Source: Butyrivibrio sp. CB08 (lineage in GTDB: Bacteria; Bacillota; Clostridia; Lachnospirales; Lachnospiraceae). From it: a stretch of DNA of 64,000 nucleotides. The notes beneath the pieces were generated by a model. It made no database searches, had not been told where the DNA came from, and worked only from the letters and a program-made list of their open reading frames with translations. Positions within the stretch are counted from its first letter, which is position 1. Every line of letters starts with the position of its first letter. The position numbers and the translations under genes are program-made. Positions 36,112 through 44,961 of the stretch are shown here, piece by piece. Location: positions 62,001-126,000 of the forward strand of contig NZ_RAIR01000002.1 of assembly GCF_003625485.1 (NCBI RefSeq), given 5' to 3'.

Positions 36112-36959
36112 CCCTTTTCATAGTAGGCAAGGGCAATTGCTCCAGGTCCCGCATAGGTTCCGATAGTTGCTCCTACTACAGCGTACTGGAGCTTACTTTC
36201 GTAGCCTTCATATAAAACCTTTGAGTCTTCCACATATTTCTTGAGCATCTCATCTGAGAAGCCCGAGTATGCAAGGCACACAGGTCTGTCCATATCTATT
36301 CCGCCGTGGTTTTTCACAAACTCCATCAGCATATTGTGGCTGTTCTTGGATCCTCTTGCCTTTCCAATGACCTTAACAATACCCTCATCAATAGTGATTA
36401 CCGGCTTGATCATCAGAAGGTTACCCGCAAAGGCTGCTGCCGATGAGAGCCTTCCGCCAAGCTTAAGGTACTCAAGGGTGTCAAACACAGCGATTACATG
36501 GACCTTATCAAGTTCCTTTGTAATTGTATCTGCTATTTCCGCAGCTCCAAGGCCCTGTTCGCGAAGCTCTACCGCTCTCTGTACAATGATGTACTCTGCA
36601 ATGCAGACCTGTTTTGTATCTATGGCAAAGACCTTTCCTGGATACTCAGCCGCGGACATACATGCATTCTGAAATGATCCTGAAACACCTGAGGACACTC
36701 CAAAGTAGACAACTTCATCCCCTGCTTCAACAGCTTCTTTAAAACACTCAGAATACTCATATGGAGGGATCTGACTTGTCTTTGGGATCACATCCGTCTC
36801 CACAAGTTTCTTGTAAAAGTCAGGACCTGTAAGTGTTACACCGTCCAAAAACTCTTCTTCCCCAAATCTAACCTTTAATGGAATAACTGTAACATTCCAC
36901 TTCTTAGCCAGCTCCTGTGAGATATCACTTGCTGAATCTGTAATAATACGAACTGCCAT
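36108..36959 (-). CDS. DegV-family fatty-acid-binding protein
   Basis: 283 aa. The start VRIITDSASDIS and the motif VIPKTSQIPPYEY, plus GVSSGVSGSF, are the fatty-acid contacting signatures of DegV/FakB proteins, which hold an acyl chain for phosphorylation by FakA. No fakA is nearby. A GGGGAGG site precedes the ATG. The 3' end overlaps yolD tail to tail with no room for a terminator. Confidence 0.9.
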   Translation of the reverse strand: MAVRIITDSASDISQELAKKWNVTVIPLKVRFGEEEFLDGVTLTGPDFYKKLVETDVIPKTSQIPPYEYSECFKEAVEAGDEVVYFGVSSGVSGSFQNACMSAAEYPGKVFAIDTKQVCIAEYIIVQRAVELREQGLGAAEIADTITKELDKVHVIAVFDTLEYLKLGGRLSSAAAFAGNLLMIKPVITIDEGIVKVIGKARGSKNSHNMLMEFVKNHGGIDMDRPVCLAYSGFSDEMLKKYVEDSKVLYEGYESKLQYAVVGATIGTYAGPGAIALAYYEKG

Positions 36960-37028
36960 ACTGACTCCTCCCCATGTAGTTTTAATTACTACGTTTTGCC
37001 AATGTAGTTTCCGTTACTATATGATAAA

Positions 37029-37087
37029 ATAAGCTACTGAAGATGTTTTTGGATTTGCAGTTTCCAAAAACATAGTCAGTAGCTTAT
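37029..37087 (-). terminator. Long hairpin after the phosphatase gene
   Basis: Nearly perfect 59-nt hairpin: ATAAGCTACTGA (37029-37040) pairs with 37076-37087, an AG/AG internal loop follows, then ATGTTTTTGGA (37043-37053) pairs with 37063-37073 around a 9-nt loop. TTTTAT follows on the minus strand. It lies 40 bp past the phosphatase gene. Confidence 0.75.
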
Positions 37088-37127
37088 CATGATTTGTATC
37101 TTTATGCAACTAATTATTTGCTATCAG

Positions 37128-37715
37128 TTACCCTTTGGGGAAGTCGTCGTGGATAAGACCAGGGTCTGTGTCGTCATCTTCGTCCCAGGAATCACCGCCG
37201 TCCTCCGACAGCTCTTTTGCATAGCGCTTATCTGTAAGGATCTGTCTGAAGAGCCCGTGGCATCCATCAGAGCAGTCTCTCCATGTAGCATCAAAGTTTC
37301 CAGTATACCAGGGGTCTGCCACATCTCCGTCTCTGTCAGTAAAGTCCAGCATCTTGTAGAGCTTACCCTCCGGGTCTCCTCCAAAGAGCCTCTCAAGATC
37401 CCTCATATTAGCCCTGTCCATGCCAATAATGAAGTCGAACTTATCATAGTCTCCTCTTGAGGTGAGACGAGCTCTCTTTTCGCTAACACCAAGCTCGTTG
37501 TCGTCGGTACCTATGCCATGCTCTCTGAGTTTAGCCCTAGCAGGTGGATATACAGGGCTTCCCATGCCATTCCATATCTCATCCGTGTGAGTTGCGCTGG
37601 ACTCTATGTGGAAACTATCAAGAAGTCCCTGCTTATTTACAATGTCCTTCATAATAAACTCGGACATTGTTGATCTGCAAATATTGCCGTGACAAACAAA
37701 AAGTATTCTTATCAT
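37128..37715 (-). CDS. Low-molecular-weight protein-tyrosine phosphatase with acidic tail
   Basis: 195 aa. The P-loop FVCHGNICRS at residues 6-15 and the general acid loop DPWYTG near 131 are intact, so it should be active on phosphotyrosine or arginine. The core ends near residue 165; about 30 further residues form an unusual acidic Asp/Gly tail (DGGDSWDEDDDTDPG). It overlaps the upstream acetyltransferase gene by 4 bp (ATGA) in an operon with nfo. Confidence 0.92.
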   Translation of the reverse strand: MIRILFVCHGNICRSTMSEFIMKDIVNKQGLLDSFHIESSATHTDEIWNGMGSPVYPPARAKLREHGIGTDDNELGVSEKRARLTSRGDYDKFDFIIGMDRANMRDLERLFGGDPEGKLYKMLDFTDRDGDVADPWYTGNFDATWRDCSDGCHGLFRQILTDKRYAKELSEDGGDSWDEDDDTDPGLIHDDFPKG

Positions 37716-38203
37716 AGTTTTTTCTCCATAAGATCAAATCTGCCCTTGCGCCAGTTAGCGTATCCTCTGGATACGTACCCATTGTGGCGATAAAGTCTCT
37801 GAGCGTAAGGATTTTCTGTGAATGTATCAAGCCTTACTGCGCTGTATCCCATCTTTCTTATCTGGTCTTCTATCTGAGTAAGTACCGCTTTTCCAACTCC
37901 TTTATTCTGCATCCTTGGAGATACGCAGAATCTGTGGAGGACATAATAGGAATCTCCAAACTGCCAATCAGCGTTGCCATACTGTTCATCGCTCTCGTCG
38001 CTGATAACATAGAAGGCAGCCAGTTTATTGTCTTCAAGCACAACGTAAAGATTACCATCCTTAATATCCTGCTCAAAATCTATCCTGGCAGGATACAGCT
38101 CATCCCACTGATAGATCTCATGCCTTTCCATCTCTGCGATCGCGTCGCTCACAAGCTCGCAGATACTATCAAGATCCTTCATTGTCCCCAATCTGTAAAT
38201 CAT
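37712..38203 (-). CDS. GNAT-family N-acetyltransferase
   Basis: 163 aa with the acetyl-CoA motif RMQNKGVGKAVLTQIE near residues 97-112 and the C-terminal NPYAQRLYRHNGYV pattern. Substrate not predictable. GGAGGAG precedes the ATG. Middle gene of nfo-GNAT-phosphatase. Confidence 0.88.
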   Translation of the reverse strand: MIYRLGTMKDLDSICELVSDAIAEMERHEIYQWDELYPARIDFEQDIKDGNLYVVLEDNKLAAFYVISDESDEQYGNADWQFGDSYYVLHRFCVSPRMQNKGVGKAVLTQIEDQIRKMGYSAVRLDTFTENPYAQRLYRHNGYVSRGYANWRKGRFDLMEKKL

Positions 38204-38236
38204 GTCTTATTCTCCTCCTGCCTCTTGGGTTTTGTT

Positions 38237-39067
38237 TTATTCAAACCAGCTCTTAACTGTAGCAATCTCCTGAATATACCCCTCATCTTCATTAGGCGTT
38301 TCAAGGATAAACGGAAGCCCTTCAAATACCGGATGCATCGCAAAGCGCTTCATGGCGTCCATACCGATCATGCCCTGACCAAGCTTCTCGTGGCGGTCCT
38401 TGTGAGAACCACGCTCATTCTTACTGTCATTGAAGTGAACAGCCCTTAGCCTGTTAAGTCCGATCACCTTGTCAAACTCTGCAAGTACGCCATCAAGGTC
38501 ACTTACTATATCATAGCCCGAATCCCAGGTATGGCAGGTATCAAAGCACACCCCAAGCTTATCCTTGCACTCTACAAGGTCAATGATGTCTCTTAGTTCT
38601 TCAAAGCTCCTGCCTACTTCTGAGCCCTTACCCGCCATGGTCTCAAGTAGCACCGTAGTTTTCATCTCAGGGAAAAGAGCCTTATTCAGCCCTTCAGCTA
38701 TCTGCTCAATTCCAACTTCCGCTCCCTGTCCTGTATGTGAGCCCGGATGAAAGTTGTAGTACTGCCCTGGCAATGCTTCCATCTTCTCAATATCTTTAAT
38801 AAGCATATCTACGCCATTAGCCCTGGTCTCAGGATTAGCTGAGCACAGGTTCATGGTATAGCTGGCATGAGCTACAAGCTTACCAAATTTCTTTTCCTCA
38901 AGAATATCAGAAAGGGCCTTAACATCAGCAGGCTCTATATCCTTGGATTTACCGCCTCTTGGGTTTCTGGTAAACCACGCAAAGGTATCGCCGCCAAAAC
39001 TAACCATCTGATGTCCCATTGCCTCATATCCATTTGTAACTGTCAAATGACATCCTATATAAACCAT
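38237..39067 (-). CDS. nfo: Deoxyribonuclease IV (AP endonuclease)
   Basis: 276 aa TIM-barrel endonuclease cutting at abasic sites. Metal ligand motifs FHPGSHTG, LETMAG, VCFDTCHTWDSG, HFNDSKNERGSHKDRHE and ILETPN are all in the expected order. First gene of a short operon; a weak AGTAGA-type site precedes the ATG. Its position close to the SOS polymerase pair may be chance. Confidence 0.95.
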   Translation of the reverse strand: MVYIGCHLTVTNGYEAMGHQMVSFGGDTFAWFTRNPRGGKSKDIEPADVKALSDILEEKKFGKLVAHASYTMNLCSANPETRANGVDMLIKDIEKMEALPGQYYNFHPGSHTGQGAEVGIEQIAEGLNKALFPEMKTTVLLETMAGKGSEVGRSFEELRDIIDLVECKDKLGVCFDTCHTWDSGYDIVSDLDGVLAEFDKVIGLNRLRAVHFNDSKNERGSHKDRHEKLGQGMIGMDAMKRFAMHPVFEGLPFILETPNEDEGYIQEIATVKSWFE

Positions 39068-39150
39068 AATCTATCTACTCCACAACCACTTAGTAGCAGT
39101 GCCGAATTCCATCTTATCACAATCATGCCCATAAATGGGACAAATCCCAA

Positions 39151-39180
39151 AATAAAAGGGCACCCATTTAAGGGCGCCCT
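39151..39180 (-). terminator. Terminator of the 927-aa surface protein gene
   Basis: Stem AGGGCACCC (39157-39165) with GGGCGCCCT (39172-39180), one wobble pair, followed by TTTTATTTT on the minus strand. Confidence 0.75.
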
Positions 39181-39193
39181 CCATGTTCAATCA

Positions 39194-41977
39194 TTATTCC
39201 TCATTCTTAACTTCTTCCGCTCTCTTCTTTTCCATGTGCTCTCTGTACATCTTCTCGCCAGCTGCACCGAAGATCGCGATGATCATGATCCACCAGAAGC
39301 TCTTCTTTTCAGGGATCTTACCGGAATCCACCTCTTCTGAAAGAGCCACATTCTCTTCCTGGATGGCAACTGTGGTCTGATGATCTATAGTCTCTGTCTG
39401 AATTCCATCTACGTCACCTGAGAATTCCGAAGCATCAGGGGTCTCAGAAAGAGCTACATCTCCATCAGCAATAGTCTGACTTCCGCCTGCTCCTACAGCC
39501 TCACCAGATACACCTGCGCCGCCTACATCACCAGCTGCCTCAACATCATATACAGCCTGACTGCCAGTTATATCCTGAGCCTGAACAGTGTCAGCATGGA
39601 GCGAGCTTTCTGCAGATTCAATGATTGCTGCTACAGCCTGGGCGGCCACGTTGGTAGCTGGCCTTACAGCACCTGCTCCGCCAATATCTCCGGCTCCTGC
39701 CAGGTCAATGTCAGCACCTCCTGTGCCTCCTGAACCGCTTCCGCCTCCAGAAGACTTTCTAAGGGCAGCTAGAGTATCCGCCAGAACCTTTTCAGTGTCC
39801 ACATATTTTTGCTGAAGTTTTTCGAGGTTATCGTTAGCCTGATCCGCAGTCTCTTTTGCCGCAGCCTTAAGAGAATTGAGCTCTGAGATAAGCCCTGCCA
39901 CTGTCAGGTCATTGAGCCTTGCGGCCTCTGTTTCATCAACTGTGATTCCCAGATATCTTGCAACATCTGAAACACCAAGTGCCGTGGTTGCTTTAACAGT
40001 CTTCCGGCTCCTCTGGCTCTTTTCCACCACCTGATCAATTGCCTTATTCAGGGCATCCACCTGATCCTGGGCGTTCTGAGCTGCCTCCTGGGCCTTGCTG
40101 GTGGCTTCCTTGTACTGGGCATACTTGGTAATAAGCGCTGCTGCGTTTTCATTGCTATTGGCATTATCTTCAATAAACGAGTTCAGTCCAAGACTGTTAT
40201 TAACAAGTTTCTCTACCTGTGCGCTTGAAAGCTTATTTTCAATATGCCACTTGTAAACATCGGTATTATTTTCTTTGCTGGTGTACTTCTTGATATTGTT
40301 ATTTGATGCCACTATCAGACAGTTAGCATCGTGAAGGAGACTGTTCTTATTCTGAACAATCTTGGTAAGCGCATGTCCCTTGTAATTATCAAAGACAGGA
40401 TACTGATCGTCGTCACCCACATTCGTGCAACCGGCATCTATAAGCTCCTGCCTTATGATCAGCTGCGTTTCTCCATTATCATCCACATAGCTGTAAACAT
40501 CAAAGAAACCATCCAGATATGCTTGATTTCGCTCGCCACCATTTAGATAATGTTTATGTTCCGAGTGCTTGTTGCAGTATTGTATTATGTACTGGTTAGC
40601 TTCGTACTCGATAGCTTCTTTTTCAAATACTACGATACCCGGCTGTTTATCGCTGATATTGGTAGTCTTGTAATCCTTTCTCGTAAGAGAATCCCAGTTA
40701 AAGTACTTCTTGGCTCCTTCAATAGTGTTGCCATTTTCATCCTTGTAGCTGTAGGTGAGCTCAGTGTAGTTGTACTCCTGTCCATCAACACCCTTCATGG
40801 ACTCACCAAACTTATAATCAACCACTTCTATTCCGAGGATCTCAGGCATATAGTAGTTGATGACTACGTTTCTCATAGTCTCTCTGCTTGGATTTATATT
40901 CTTAATGGCATTCTTCCAGGCGTTTTCATCATTTGTGCCCATTTTGCCTGCCATGTTGTTGGCCTGCTGCTCGTCTTCGAGTTTATCCTGTACAACTTCA
41001 AGAGCGCCTGCAAGGTTGTCCACCTTCTCTTTTGCAGTATCCACATCGTCCTGGGCATCATCAGCCGCCTTGGAAGCAGCTGCTGCCTTGGTAGCAAATC
41101 TTCCCTCAGCCTCATCAAGGGCCTGCTGGGCAGTTTCAAGATTCTTAAGAGCAGCCTCATACTCCGCAGTAAGTCGCTGATACAGAGACATCCTGATCGC
41201 CAGATCTTCCTTGGTCTCATCCACCAGCTGCTTAAGGTCAGCATATGCCTCCCTGGCATCTTCCGGAGTAGCTGCAGTCTCAATTGAGTTAACAAGCTGA
41301 GCTGACTTCTGGCTTGCGGTCTCAGTTTCCTCAAGCATCTCATTAGCTGTCTGATTGATAGCCTCTGAGCAGTCAAGCATCTCTCTTGCTTCTTCTTTTA
41401 CAGTGGCAAAAGAGCTCTCGGCTTCCTTATTGGCTTTATCCGCCTCCTGAAGATTATCCTTAGCTTCAGATATGCTTCCTGAAGCCTCCTTAAGCTGAGT
41501 TGTAGCTGCGGAAATCTGCTCTCCCTCAGAGCTTTCCTTATCAATTACAACATCCTCTGCTGCCTGAATAAGATCTGAGATGGCAGCCTGTGCGTCTTTT
41601 CCGCCCTCTTCAGCGCTTGCAGCCTCTATTCCGTTTGCCTCATCCCCATTTATGATAACGTCAGCTGCTGCCTCAGATGTTTCCTGGGCATTTGGAACTG
41701 CTGCCTCAGAAGTCTCCTGAGCACTTGGAGCTGCTGCTTCAGGTGCAGGCGCAACGGCCTCCTGAGCAGTATCCGCTGCCTGCTCAGCCTCCTGAGTCAC
41801 AGACTCATAGCTCTCCCCTGAAGATACGCTCTGTTCCTGACCAGAGCCGCTATCCTGAGGTTCCTCGTCATATTCATTGGCATAAGCAGTTATAGGAGTC
41901 TGCAGAGCCATCATGGCAGAAATACCGATGGTCAGGGCAGACAGTAACCCCTTGTTGGATATCTCTCTTTTTCTCAT
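39194..41977 (-). CDS. Large secreted coiled-coil surface protein with C-terminal membrane anchor
   Basis: 927 aa. Signal peptide at 1-34 (ends ITAYANE), then a low-complexity Ala/Glu/Gln region with repeated QETSEAA units (about 70-110). Two long Ala/Glu-rich coiled coils (about 120-340 and 620-750) flank a more globular, Tyr/Asn-rich middle (about 350-600). A Gly/Ser linker (GGGSGSGGTGG) and acidic Gly/Ala stretch lead to a single hydrophobic helix (WWIMIIAIFGAAG) and a basic tail. No LPXTG motif, so anchoring is by the membrane helix. I know no function; the architecture suggests a rod-like surface spacer or adhesin. AAGGAGG precedes the ATG; the PilZ gene lies 24 bp upstream. Confidence 0.75.
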   Translation of the reverse strand: MRKREISNKGLLSALTIGISAMMALQTPITAYANEYDEEPQDSGSGQEQSVSSGESYESVTQEAEQAADTAQEAVAPAPEAAAPSAQETSEAAVPNAQETSEAAADVIINGDEANGIEAASAEEGGKDAQAAISDLIQAAEDVVIDKESSEGEQISAATTQLKEASGSISEAKDNLQEADKANKEAESSFATVKEEAREMLDCSEAINQTANEMLEETETASQKSAQLVNSIETAATPEDAREAYADLKQLVDETKEDLAIRMSLYQRLTAEYEAALKNLETAQQALDEAEGRFATKAAAASKAADDAQDDVDTAKEKVDNLAGALEVVQDKLEDEQQANNMAGKMGTNDENAWKNAIKNINPSRETMRNVVINYYMPEILGIEVVDYKFGESMKGVDGQEYNYTELTYSYKDENGNTIEGAKKYFNWDSLTRKDYKTTNISDKQPGIVVFEKEAIEYEANQYIIQYCNKHSEHKHYLNGGERNQAYLDGFFDVYSYVDDNGETQLIIRQELIDAGCTNVGDDDQYPVFDNYKGHALTKIVQNKNSLLHDANCLIVASNNNIKKYTSKENNTDVYKWHIENKLSSAQVEKLVNNSLGLNSFIEDNANSNENAAALITKYAQYKEATSKAQEAAQNAQDQVDALNKAIDQVVEKSQRSRKTVKATTALGVSDVARYLGITVDETEAARLNDLTVAGLISELNSLKAAAKETADQANDNLEKLQQKYVDTEKVLADTLAALRKSSGGGSGSGGTGGADIDLAGAGDIGGAGAVRPATNVAAQAVAAIIESAESSLHADTVQAQDITGSQAVYDVEAAGDVGGAGVSGEAVGAGGSQTIADGDVALSETPDASEFSGDVDGIQTETIDHQTTVAIQEENVALSEEVDSGKIPEKKSFWWIMIIAIFGAAGEKMYREHMEKKRAEEVKNEE

Positions 41978-42001
41978 ATTCTGCCTCCTTAAGAAAAACT
42001 A

Positions 42002-42319
42002 TTACTCTTCGTCCCCACCAATATGTTCAAACAAGTACTGAAGTACGTCTGGCGTAAACTTCCTTGCCTTAAAAGCAACAGATTTCTTTTCCCCTTCTTC
42101 CTGGTCTTCTCTGACAGCTTCTGCATACATGATCATGGTCTCAGCAACAACGATCATATCTCTGCCTACCAGATTGGGAATTCGCTTATCAACAGTAATG
42201 GCGATACCAAGCGGACTTATGTTCTTAACCTGTCCATAGTATTTGTGGAGTGTCTCCTTATCCACGATTACACTGTTAGCAAGAAATTCAACTCGGTTAA
42301 TGGTTCTTCTCTCTAGCAT
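42002..42319 (-). CDS. PilZ-domain protein
   Basis: 105 aa. The N-terminal RRTINR supplies the RxxxR motif and NISPLGI supplies the (D/N)xSxxG motif of PilZ c-di-GMP receptors, on a small beta-barrel. A longer frame reaches a TTG at 42364, but AAGGGGGA is correctly spaced for the ATG at 42319. It is 24 bp upstream of, and likely co-transcribed with, the large surface protein gene, suggesting c-di-GMP control of a surface trait; this link is inference. Confidence 0.8.
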   Translation of the reverse strand: MLERRTINRVEFLANSVIVDKETLHKYYGQVKNISPLGIAITVDKRIPNLVGRDMIVVAETMIMYAEAVREDQEEGEKKSVAFKARKFTPDVLQYLFEHIGGDEE

Positions 42320-42399
42320 TTTCTTGTCCCCCTTAATGGCCAAAATTGTGTTTTTTTCTACCAATATTATATCGAAATATAAAACATCTGCCGTAACCT

Positions 42400-42429
42400 A
42401 TTGTGCACAATATAATTGTATTGTATAAT
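42400..42429 (+). promoter_or_regulatory. Promoter of the DUF2156-DHH operon with overlapping palindrome
   Basis: TTGTGC (42401-42406), a 17-nt spacer and TATAAT (42424-42429). A perfect 12-bp palindrome ATTGTGCACAAT (42400-42411) covers the -35 box and may be an operator. Confidence 0.6.
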
Positions 42430-42456
42430 GGAGCTGACGTTTAGAAAGGAACGATT

Positions 42457-43389
42457 ATGAGTAAACAGTTAGAATTTAAAAAGCCTTCCTTCGACGAGGC
42501 TTCAAAGCTTTCAAAGATATATGCACTTAGAAGCAACAAAACCTGCGACAGCACAGTGCTTGACACCTTCATCTGGAAGGACTTTTATAACGCAAGGATC
42601 TACATGGAGGATGAGGCAGCTCTTATACTTATGGAGGATGCAGACGGCTATTTTGCTGCAATGCCCTATTGCAGGCAGGAAGACCTTCCCAAATACTTCT
42701 CCATGTTAAAAGAGTATTTTGGTGAGGTACTCCATGCTCCCCTTAAGATACATCTTGCAGACGAAGATGCCCTTAAAGCGTTGCAGCTATCTGATAACCC
42801 GGAATTTGAGATCACAGAGGAGACAGACCTTAAGGACTACCTCTATGACGCCTCAGATCTTCGCACTCTTCCAGGTAAGAAGTTCCAGAAAAAGAGAAAT
42901 CTCATAAATAAGTTTATGAAGGAGTACGAGGGACGCTGGTCCTACGAAACCATGTGCTGCAAGGACGAGTACTTCCTTGAGATATTCATGAACAAATGGG
43001 TTGAGGATAGACTTAAGGATGGCATCGAGAGCAGGGACACTCTCCTTAGCGAAAAGGATGGAGTTCTTGATATCTTAAGAAACTGCGATAAGATAACCTT
43101 CCGTGTTGGCGGTATCTTTATTGACGATCAGCTTGAGGCCTTTGCAATCGGTTCCTACAATCAGGCGGAGCAGATGATAGTTGTAAGTACCGAGAAAGCC
43201 AACAACGATATTCCTGGTATATACCAGATGATAAACCAGCAGTATCTCCTTAATTCCTATGAGGAAGCAAAGCTCGTTAACCGCGAGGACGACATGGGCC
43301 TTGAAGGCCTTCGCCAGGCAAAAGAAAGCTATAACCCTATAGGCTTTGCCAGAAAATTCAAAGTCACCCAGAAAAACTCCAAGTTCTGA
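42457..43389 (+). CDS. DUF2156 domain protein (GNAT-like, phosphatidylglycerol lysyltransferase-type)
   Basis: 310 aa soluble protein covering the DUF2156 double-GNAT fold: NKTCDSTVLDTFIWKDFY near residue 25, KKRNLINKFMKEY near 145, the LEAFAIGSYN strand, and the C-terminal LVNREDDMGLEGLRQAKESY stretch that is highly conserved. It has no membrane domain, unlike MprF. The family transfers acyl or amino-acyl groups, but soluble members are uncharacterised. AAAGGA precedes the ATG; DHH gene follows after 69 bp. Confidence 0.85.
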   Translation: MSKQLEFKKPSFDEASKLSKIYALRSNKTCDSTVLDTFIWKDFYNARIYMEDEAALILMEDADGYFAAMPYCRQEDLPKYFSMLKEYFGEVLHAPLKIHLADEDALKALQLSDNPEFEITEETDLKDYLYDASDLRTLPGKKFQKKRNLINKFMKEYEGRWSYETMCCKDEYFLEIFMNKWVEDRLKDGIESRDTLLSEKDGVLDILRNCDKITFRVGGIFIDDQLEAFAIGSYNQAEQMIVVSTEKANNDIPGIYQMINQQYLLNSYEEAKLVNREDDMGLEGLRQAKESYNPIGFARKFKVTQKNSKF

Positions 43390-43458
43390 ATAAAGCCCCC
43401 AGTGTACTTTTTTATGGTACAATTCTTAGGTAAAGAATTTCTTTTTGGGGGACGATTC

Positions 43459-44961
43459 ATGAAACTTAAAGATCTAAGCTCTTTTAACAATATTGTTATC
43501 CAGTGTCACGACAATCCAGATGCGGACGCTCTTGCATCTGGATTTGGTCTGTACACCTACTTCAAATCCCAGGGAAAAGACGTAAAGTTCATATACAGGG
43601 GTCACAACAAGATCCAGAAGAGTAACCTCATGATCATGCTTGATGAGCTGGAAATCCCAGTATCCTACGAGCCTGATTTTGATGAGGAGCCTGAGCTTCT
43701 TGTGACTGTTGACTGCCAGTATGGACAGAGAAATGTCACAACAACCAAGGCCAAAAACATCGCCATAATTGATCACCACCAGAAGACCGTGGATCTTCCA
43801 GAGCTCTCTGAAGTAAGGAGCAACATAGGAAGCGCCTCCACCGTTGTCTGGGACATGATCTGCGCTGAAGGCGATTCCGGAAAAGAGCTGATCCGCACCA
43901 ACCAGGATCTGTCCACTGCTCTTTACTACGGCCTCTATACAGATACAGGTAAACTCTCCGAGGTATCCCACCCTCTGGACAGGGATATGCTTGATGATCT
44001 CTCCATCGAAAAGAGCCTTATTGTAAAGATGAGTAACTCAAACATTTCCCTTGGAGAACTTAAGATAACCGGAAAAGCTATCCTTGGATATGAGTACTTC
44101 AGGGAACAGAAATACATGATAATCAAGGCTGAGCCCTGTGACCCCAACATTCTTGGAGTAATGAGCGATTTCTCATTAGAGACTGCAGGCGTTGATATCT
44201 GCCTTGCTTACTACGAGCGCCCTGAGGAAGTTAAGTTCTCAGTCCGCAGCTGCACCAAGGAAGTCCATGCCAATGAGCTTGCTGCTTTCCTTGCAGAAGG
44301 TATTGGCGGAGGCGGCGGTCACATCTATAAGGCCGGAGGCTCTATCCGCCCTGAAAAGATTGATGATTTTTCAGCTGATGAGATCTTCAAAGAAAGAATG
44401 AAGGATTACTTCGACAGCTTCGAGGTTATCTACGCAGAAGATACCACTTTGGATGCTACAGATATGCTCATGTATGAAAAGCTTCCTGTAGACAGAGGCT
44501 GTGCAAAGCTCTCTGATATCTTCCCTGTTGGAAGTCTTGTGTGCATCAGAACCCTTGAAGGTGACGTTGATGTTACCGTGGAAGATGATCTGTATGTAAT
44601 GATAGGAATTGAGGGTGAGATATACCCTATCAGAGAAGCCAAGCTCCTTAAGAGTTACTTCATGAAGGATACTCCATACTCAGAAACCTTTGAGTATCCA
44701 CCAAGCATAAAGAACCTTGATACAGGTAAAAAGAAAAATATCATGGAATATGCAAGAAGCCTTGGCGTAGCTAGTACTGATTCTACTAATATCTACGCAA
44801 GGCCTCTCACAAAAGGTGTTAAAGTCTTTACCGCCTGGGATAAAGAAAAATATTATCTTGGAAATGTCGGGGATTATATCGCCTTCAGGACTGATGATCC
44901 ACACGACATCTATGTAATTAAGGGCAGCCTTTTTGACAGGCTGTATAAGCGTTGTGATTAA
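43459..44961 (+). CDS. DHH/DHHA1 phosphoesterase (NrnA-like) with extra C-terminal region
   Basis: 500 aa. The DHH motifs CHDNPDADALASG, VDCQYGQ and IIDHHQKTV (about residues 100-108), then the DHHA1 motif GIGGGGGHIYKAGGS near 285-300, define a nanoRNase/pAp or cyclic-dinucleotide phosphodiesterase family. Family members are usually about 310-340 aa; residues after about 330 form an added region with Asp/Glu-rich strands and the motif GDYIAFRTDDPHDIYVI. In-frame sequence starts at 43402, but GGGGGA is placed for the ATG at 43459. Its TAA overlaps the stop of the convergent TIR gene. Confidence 0.88.
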   Translation: MKLKDLSSFNNIVIQCHDNPDADALASGFGLYTYFKSQGKDVKFIYRGHNKIQKSNLMIMLDELEIPVSYEPDFDEEPELLVTVDCQYGQRNVTTTKAKNIAIIDHHQKTVDLPELSEVRSNIGSASTVVWDMICAEGDSGKELIRTNQDLSTALYYGLYTDTGKLSEVSHPLDRDMLDDLSIEKSLIVKMSNSNISLGELKITGKAILGYEYFREQKYMIIKAEPCDPNILGVMSDFSLETAGVDICLAYYERPEEVKFSVRSCTKEVHANELAAFLAEGIGGGGGHIYKAGGSIRPEKIDDFSADEIFKERMKDYFDSFEVIYAEDTTLDATDMLMYEKLPVDRGCAKLSDIFPVGSLVCIRTLEGDVDVTVEDDLYVMIGIEGEIYPIREAKLLKSYFMKDTPYSETFEYPPSIKNLDTGKKKNIMEYARSLGVASTDSTNIYARPLTKGVKVFTAWDKEKYYLGNVGDYIAFRTDDPHDIYVIKGSLFDRLYKRCD

